A DNA stretch of 8,753 bases from an uncultured Actinomycetes bacterium (GTDB lineage: Bacteria > Actinomycetota > CALGFH01), in NCBI GenBank assembly GCA_937881255.1, contig CALGFH010000124.1:1-8753 (forward strand). Reading direction: 5' to 3'. The notes under the pieces were generated by a model. That model made no database searches and was not told the DNA's origin. It saw only the letters and a program-made list of their open reading frames with translations. A program made the translations under genes and the position numbers. Below are positions 5,456 through 8,753 of the stretch, in pieces (positions within the stretch are counted from its first letter, which is position 1; each line of letters begins with the position of its first letter).

Positions 5456-6409
5456 ATGGTGACGACACCGATGTCGACCGCGATCTCGATCTCGGGGCTG
5501 GTCAAGACCTTCGGCCCCGTCCGGGCCCTCGACGGGCTCGACCTGGAGGTCCGCACCGGCGAGGTGCACGGCTTCCTCGGCCCCAACGGGGCCGGCAAGA
5601 CCACCACCCTCCGCGTCCTGCTCGGGCTGCTGCGGCCCGACGCCGGCGAGGCCCGGCTGCTCGGCGGCGACCCCTGGCGCGACGCGGTCGCCCTGCACCG
5701 CCGGCTGGCCTATGTGCCCGGCGACGTCACCCTGTGGCCGAGCCTGTCCGGGGGCGAGGTGATCGACCTGCTCGGCCGCTTGCGCGGCGGCCTCGACCCC
5801 AAGCGCCGGGACGAGCTGCTGGAGCGGTTCGACCTGGACCCGCGCAAGAAGGCCCGCACCTACTCCAAGGGCAACCGCCAGAAGGTCGCCCTGGTGGCCG
5901 CGCTGGCCTCCGACGTCGAGCTGCTGCTGCTGGACGAGCCGACCTCGGGCCTCGACCCGCTGATGGAGGCGGCCTTCCGCGAGGTCGTCGCCGACGAGCG
6001 CCACAGCGGGCGCACGGTGCTGCTCTCCAGCCACATCCTGGCCGAGGTGGAGGCGCTGTGCGACCGGGTCAGCATCATCCGGGCCGGCCGCACCGTGGAG
6101 TCGGGCACCATGGCCGACCTGCGCCACCTCACCCGCACCTCGATCCAGGCCGAGCTGGCCGGCCCCCCCGACGGCCTGACCGGGCTGGCCGGCGTGCACG
6201 ACCTCCAGGTCGACGGCACCCGGGTCCGCTGCCAGGTCGACACCGCCCAGCTGGACGAGGTCCTGCGGCGGCTGTCCGCGGCCGGGGTGCGCAGCCTGAC
6301 CAGCCAGCCGCCGACCCTGGAGGAGCTGTTCCTGCGCCACTACCAGGCCGATGAGGTCGCGACCGCGGCCGGGGACGGGCAGGGGGCGCGAGAGGGGGCG
6401 TCGCGGTGA
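5456..6409 (+). CDS. ABC transporter ATP-binding protein, drug-exporter type
   Basis: This 317-residue ATPase has Walker A GPNGAGKT (42-49), Walker B LLLLDEP (156-162) followed by TSGLD, and an H-loop histidine in SSH (H193). The signature motif is YSKGNRQKV (136-144) in place of LSGGQ. The usual Q-loop region reads YVPGDVTLWPSLSGGE with no glutamine. Both departures recur, to my knowledge, in the DrrA-like branch that partners with large actinobacterial exporter permeases, so they probably mark the subfamily and not loss of function. A C-terminal regulatory extension (about 210-317) follows. The ATG at 5456 directly follows the Shine-Dalgarno tract; GTG 5459 or ATG 5471 are alternative starts. 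Its stop overlaps the permease start by 4 bp (GTGA). The protein powers export from the cytoplasmic face of the membrane, probably of a toxic or antibiotic-like compound. Confidence 0.9.
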   Translation: MVTTPMSTAISISGLVKTFGPVRALDGLDLEVRTGEVHGFLGPNGAGKTTTLRVLLGLLRPDAGEARLLGGDPWRDAVALHRRLAYVPGDVTLWPSLSGGEVIDLLGRLRGGLDPKRRDELLERFDLDPRKKARTYSKGNRQKVALVAALASDVELLLLDEPTSGLDPLMEAAFREVVADERHSGRTVLLSSHILAEVEALCDRVSIIRAGRTVESGTMADLRHLTRTSIQAELAGPPDGLTGLAGVHDLQVDGTRVRCQVDTAQLDEVLRRLSAAGVRSLTSQPPTLEELFLRHYQADEVATAAGDGQGAREGASR

Positions 6410-8022
6410 GCGGGTTCGCCGGCACCGGCCAGCTGCTCCGGCTCGCCCTGCGCCGCGACCGGATCGTGGGGACCGTCTGGGTCCTCGGCCTGGCCCTGTT
6501 CGCCATCAGCCAGGCGGCCAGCATGCTCTCGCTGTACCCGACCCAGGCCGACCTGGACCGGCTGGCCAGGACGGCCGAGGGCATCGGGGCCAACCCGGCG
6601 GTGGTGGCCCTCCAGGGGCCGGCCTACGACGCCGGCACCTACGGCGGCGCCACCGCCTGGCAGGTGGTCACCCCCTGGGCCTTCCTGATCGGCCTGATGA
6701 GCATCCTGCTGGTGACCCGCCACACCCGCCAGGAGGAGGAGACCGGCCGGGCCGAGCTGGTCAGCGCGGCCGCGGTCGGCCGGTACGCCTGGCTGACCTC
6801 CAGCCTGCTGTATGTGCTGGCGGTCAACCTCGCGCTGGCCGCGATCACCGCGCTCGGCTTCGTCGCCCTCGGCCTCCCGGCCGCCGGGTCGGTCGCCTTG
6901 GCCGCCGACTGCGCCCTCAACGGGCTGGTCTTCGCCGGGGTCGCCGCCATCTGTGTCCAGCTGACCGAGTACGCCCGACCGGCCAACGGGCTCGCCTTCG
7001 CCGTGCTGGGGGCGGCGTTCCTGCTCCGGGCCATCGGCGACACGGCCACCGAGCTGTCGTGGCTGGCGTGGCTGTCGCCGATCGGCTGGGCCGAGCGGTT
7101 CCAGCCGTTCGCCGGGGACCGCTGGGAGGTCCTGCTCCTGCCGCTGGCGCTGCTCGGGGCCCTGCTGGTGGCGGCGGCGGCCCTGCTCGTCCGGCGCGAC
7201 CTTGGCGCCGGGGTGCTGGCCACCCGGCTGGGCCCGGCCGACGCCCCGCCCTGGCTGCGCAGCCCGCTCGCCCTGGCCTGGCGGCTGCAGCGCGGCGCCC
7301 TGGCCGGCTGGACGGTCGGGGCGGCCGTGGCCGGCCTGTCCTTCGGGGTGATCGCCCAGGACATGGTGCAGTTCGCCGCCGAGGACCCGGAGACGGCCGA
7401 GCTGCTGGCCAGCCTGGGCGGGTCGGGCAGCATCGCCGACATCTACCTGGCCGCGATCCTGTCCTGGATCGGCATGCTGGCCGCCGGCTACGCCGTCCAG
7501 GCGACCCTGCGGCTGCGTTCCGAGGAGGCCGAGCTCCGGGCCGAGCAGGTGCTGGCCACGGCCACACCCCGGACCGGCTGGGCCGGCAGCCACCTGCTGG
7601 TGGCCGCCGGGGGCGCGGCCGTGGTGCTCGCCGCCGGCGGGCTGCTGGCCGGGCTCGCCCACGGCCTGCGCTCCGGCGACCTGGCCGGCGAGCTGCCCCG
7701 GGTGCTGGGCGGCGCCATGGTGCAGCTCCCGGCGGTCTGGGTGATGGCCGCGATCGGGGCGGCCCTGTTCGGGCTGGCCCCGCGGCTGGTCGTCGGGGCC
7801 ACCTGGGCCGTCCTGGCGGTGGTGCTGTCGATCACCATGTTCGGGGAGCCGCTCCAGCTCAGCCGGTGGCTGATCGACGCGTCACCCTTCGCCCACCTGC
7901 CCAAGCTGCCCGCGGCCGAGCTCACCCTGACCCCGGTGCTGTGGCTGCTGGCCGTGGCCGGGCTGCTGGCCGCCGCCGGCCTGGCCGCCTTCCGCCGCCG
8001 CGACCTGGCCAGTACCGCCTGA
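6406..8022 (+). CDS. ABC exporter permease, two-half 'polyketide antibiotic exporter' type
   Basis: This 538-residue membrane protein has about 12 predicted spans and starts at GTG 6406 within the ATPase stop; GAGGGGG at 6392-6398 is its ribosome binding site. It consists of two ABC-2-type halves. The first (about 1-265) opens with LLRLALRRDRIVGTVWVLGLALF and carries TRHTRQEEETGRAELVSAAAVGR (104-126) and LSPIGWAERFQPFAGDRW (223-240). The second (about 287-538) opens with LALAWRLQRGALAGWTVGAAVAGL and carries the parallel SEEAELRAEQVLATATPRTGW. These features match the large permeases annotated as exporters of polyketide antibiotics (COG3559, TnrB3-like). With the preceding ATPase it should make a complete exporter; the substrate is unknown. 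The gene is intact. It ends 2 bp from the convergent pafA stop, with no visible terminator between. Confidence 0.88.
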   Translation: MSGFAGTGQLLRLALRRDRIVGTVWVLGLALFAISQAASMLSLYPTQADLDRLARTAEGIGANPAVVALQGPAYDAGTYGGATAWQVVTPWAFLIGLMSILLVTRHTRQEEETGRAELVSAAAVGRYAWLTSSLLYVLAVNLALAAITALGFVALGLPAAGSVALAADCALNGLVFAGVAAICVQLTEYARPANGLAFAVLGAAFLLRAIGDTATELSWLAWLSPIGWAERFQPFAGDRWEVLLLPLALLGALLVAAAALLVRRDLGAGVLATRLGPADAPPWLRSPLALAWRLQRGALAGWTVGAAVAGLSFGVIAQDMVQFAAEDPETAELLASLGGSGSIADIYLAAILSWIGMLAAGYAVQATLRLRSEEAELRAEQVLATATPRTGWAGSHLLVAAGGAAVVLAAGGLLAGLAHGLRSGDLAGELPRVLGGAMVQLPAVWVMAAIGAALFGLAPRLVVGATWAVLAVVLSITMFGEPLQLSRWLIDASPFAHLPKLPAAELTLTPVLWLLAVAGLLAAAGLAAFRRRDLASTA

Positions 8023-8024
8023 GG

Positions 8025-8753
8025 TCACATCGAGGCAATGAGCTTGTCGACCCGGTCGTCGTGGGCGCGGAACGGATCCTTGCAGAGGACGGTCCGCTGG
8101 GCCTGGTCGTTGAGCTTGAGGTGGACCCAGTCGACGGTGTAGTCGCGGCGGCGCTCCTTGGCCTGGCGGATGAACTCGCCCCGGAGGCGGGCCCTGGTCG
8201 TCTGGGGCGGCTCCTGGGTGGCCCGGTCGATCGCCCGGTCGTCGCAGATCCGCTCCACCGAGCCGTTGCGCTCCAGCAGGTAGTAGAGGCCGCGCTTGCG
8301 GTTGACGTCGTGGTAGGTCAGGTCCATGAGGGCGACCTTGGGGTGCGACAGGGGCAGGTTGTCGCGCGCCCGGGCCCGCTCGATCATCAGGTACTTGGTC
8401 ACCCAGTCGACCTGGCGGCCGATCCGGTCCAGCTCCTGGTGCTCCAGCGCCTCCAGGACGTGGCCCCACATGTCGACCACCCGCTTGGCCGTCTCGCCGG
8501 CGTCGCGGCGGTCGACGAACCGGGCCGCCTTCTCGAAGTACTCGCGCTGGATCTCCAGGGCGCTGGCCTCGCGCCCGTTGGCCAGCCGGACCTTGCGCCG
8601 GCAGCTCATGTCGTGGGAGATCTCCCGGATGGCCCGGATCGGGTTCTCCAGGGTCAGGTCGCGCAGGACGGTGGCCTCCTCGACCATGGCCAGGACCAGG
8701 TCGGTGGCCCCGACCTTGAGGAAGGCCGACCACTCGGACATGTTGGAGTCGCC
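8025..8753 (-). CDS. pafA: Pup--protein ligase PafA, C-terminal part; N-terminus beyond window edge
   Basis: The minus-strand frame is open from the right edge to TGA at 8027-8025, giving 242 residues. It closely follows the C-terminal half of mycobacterial PafA: GDSNMSE at the edge, then LKVGATDLVLAMVEEATVL, DLTLENPIRAIREISHD, RRKVRLANGREASALEIQRE, DLTYHDVNRKRGLYYLLER, PPQTTRARLRGEFIRQAKE, DYTVDWVHLKLNDQAQRTVL and the end DPFRAHDDRVDKLIASM. Known PafA is about 450 residues, so about 210 residues, including the N-terminal catalytic aspartate, lie outside; the ATG at 8741 is internal. PafA joins the C-terminal glutamate of Pup to substrate lysines, marking proteins for the Mpa-proteasome. The TTRARLRGEF and VHLKLNDQ segments separate it from the related depupylase Dop. 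The remaining proteasome genes (prcA, prcB, pup, dop, mpa) would be expected to the right. Confidence 0.95.
   Translation of the reverse strand, partial: GDSNMSEWSAFLKVGATDLVLAMVEEATVLRDLTLENPIRAIREISHDMSCRRKVRLANGREASALEIQREYFEKAARFVDRRDAGETAKRVVDMWGHVLEALEHQELDRIGRQVDWVTKYLMIERARARDNLPLSHPKVALMDLTYHDVNRKRGLYYLLERNGSVERICDDRAIDRATQEPPQTTRARLRGEFIRQAKERRRDYTVDWVHLKLNDQAQRTVLCKDPFRAHDDRVDKLIASM

Noticed and set aside
4869..5468. 199-residue version of the MarR-type regulator starting at 5468
   Set aside because: It would translate through the operator and overlap the ABC ATPase start. GTG 5363 has a good Shine-Dalgarno sequence and gives a family-typical 164 residues.
4150..5607. 485-codon minus-strand frame spanning the GNAT, MarR and ABC start regions
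   Set aside because: It crosses the operator, hairpin and several real genes with low-complexity sequence and no motif.
1..8753. Mobile element, CRISPR array or prophage explanation for the block between pafB and pafA
   Set aside because: No transposase, integrase, terminal inverted repeats, target-site duplication, tRNA or spaced repeat array could be seen, and base composition looks uniform across the block.

Overview
The window is very GC-rich (well over 70% by eye), densely coding, and carries two genes of the Pup-proteasome neighbourhood: the C-terminal half of the Pup ligase gene pafA at the right edge and most of pafB at the left edge. With a polyprenol-phosphate-type GT-C glycosyltransferase and GTG starts, this points to a member of the Actinomycetota. 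The genus cannot be told from the sequence.

Layout, left to right: (1) 893-1, minus strand: pafB, a WYL-domain regulator that runs off the left edge. (2) 894-971: a 78-bp divergent control region with a leaderless-looking promoter on each strand and a 12-bp perfect palindrome near its centre. (3) 972-4858, plus strand: a tight four-gene cluster. It holds a SufR-like four-cysteine Fe-S regulator, a DUF3866 protein of unknown function, a multi-pass GT-C glycosyltransferase (MptB/DUF2029-like), and a GNAT acetyltransferase gene that is broken by a perfect 13-bp tandem duplication and lacks a standard start codon. (4) 5363-4869, minus strand: a GbsR/MarR-type regulator. (5) 5364-5455: a shared control region with 9-bp-phased half-sites, a promoter overlapping an inverted repeat, and a 5'-UTR hairpin next to the ribosome binding site. 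(6) 5456-8022, plus strand: an ABC exporter made of an ATPase and a large two-half permease of the 'polyketide antibiotic exporter' type, translationally coupled. (7) 8753-8025, minus strand: pafA, partial, whose stop lies 2 bp from the permease stop.

The main structural point is that pafA and pafB, usually neighbours or near neighbours in one Pup-proteasome operon, have the same orientation here. They are separated by about 7.1 kb, and six of the seven intervening genes are read the opposite way. pafB therefore cannot be served by simple read-through from pafA and appears to have its own leaderless promoter, back to back with that of the Fe-S regulator. The inserted block reads as two modules: a putative redox-responsive operon (Fe-S regulator, DUF3866, glycosyltransferase, GNAT) and a self-regulated drug-efflux-type ABC cassette. 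No RNA genes, CRISPR arrays, insertion sequences or integrases were seen, and no gene-free stretch exceeds about 100 bases.
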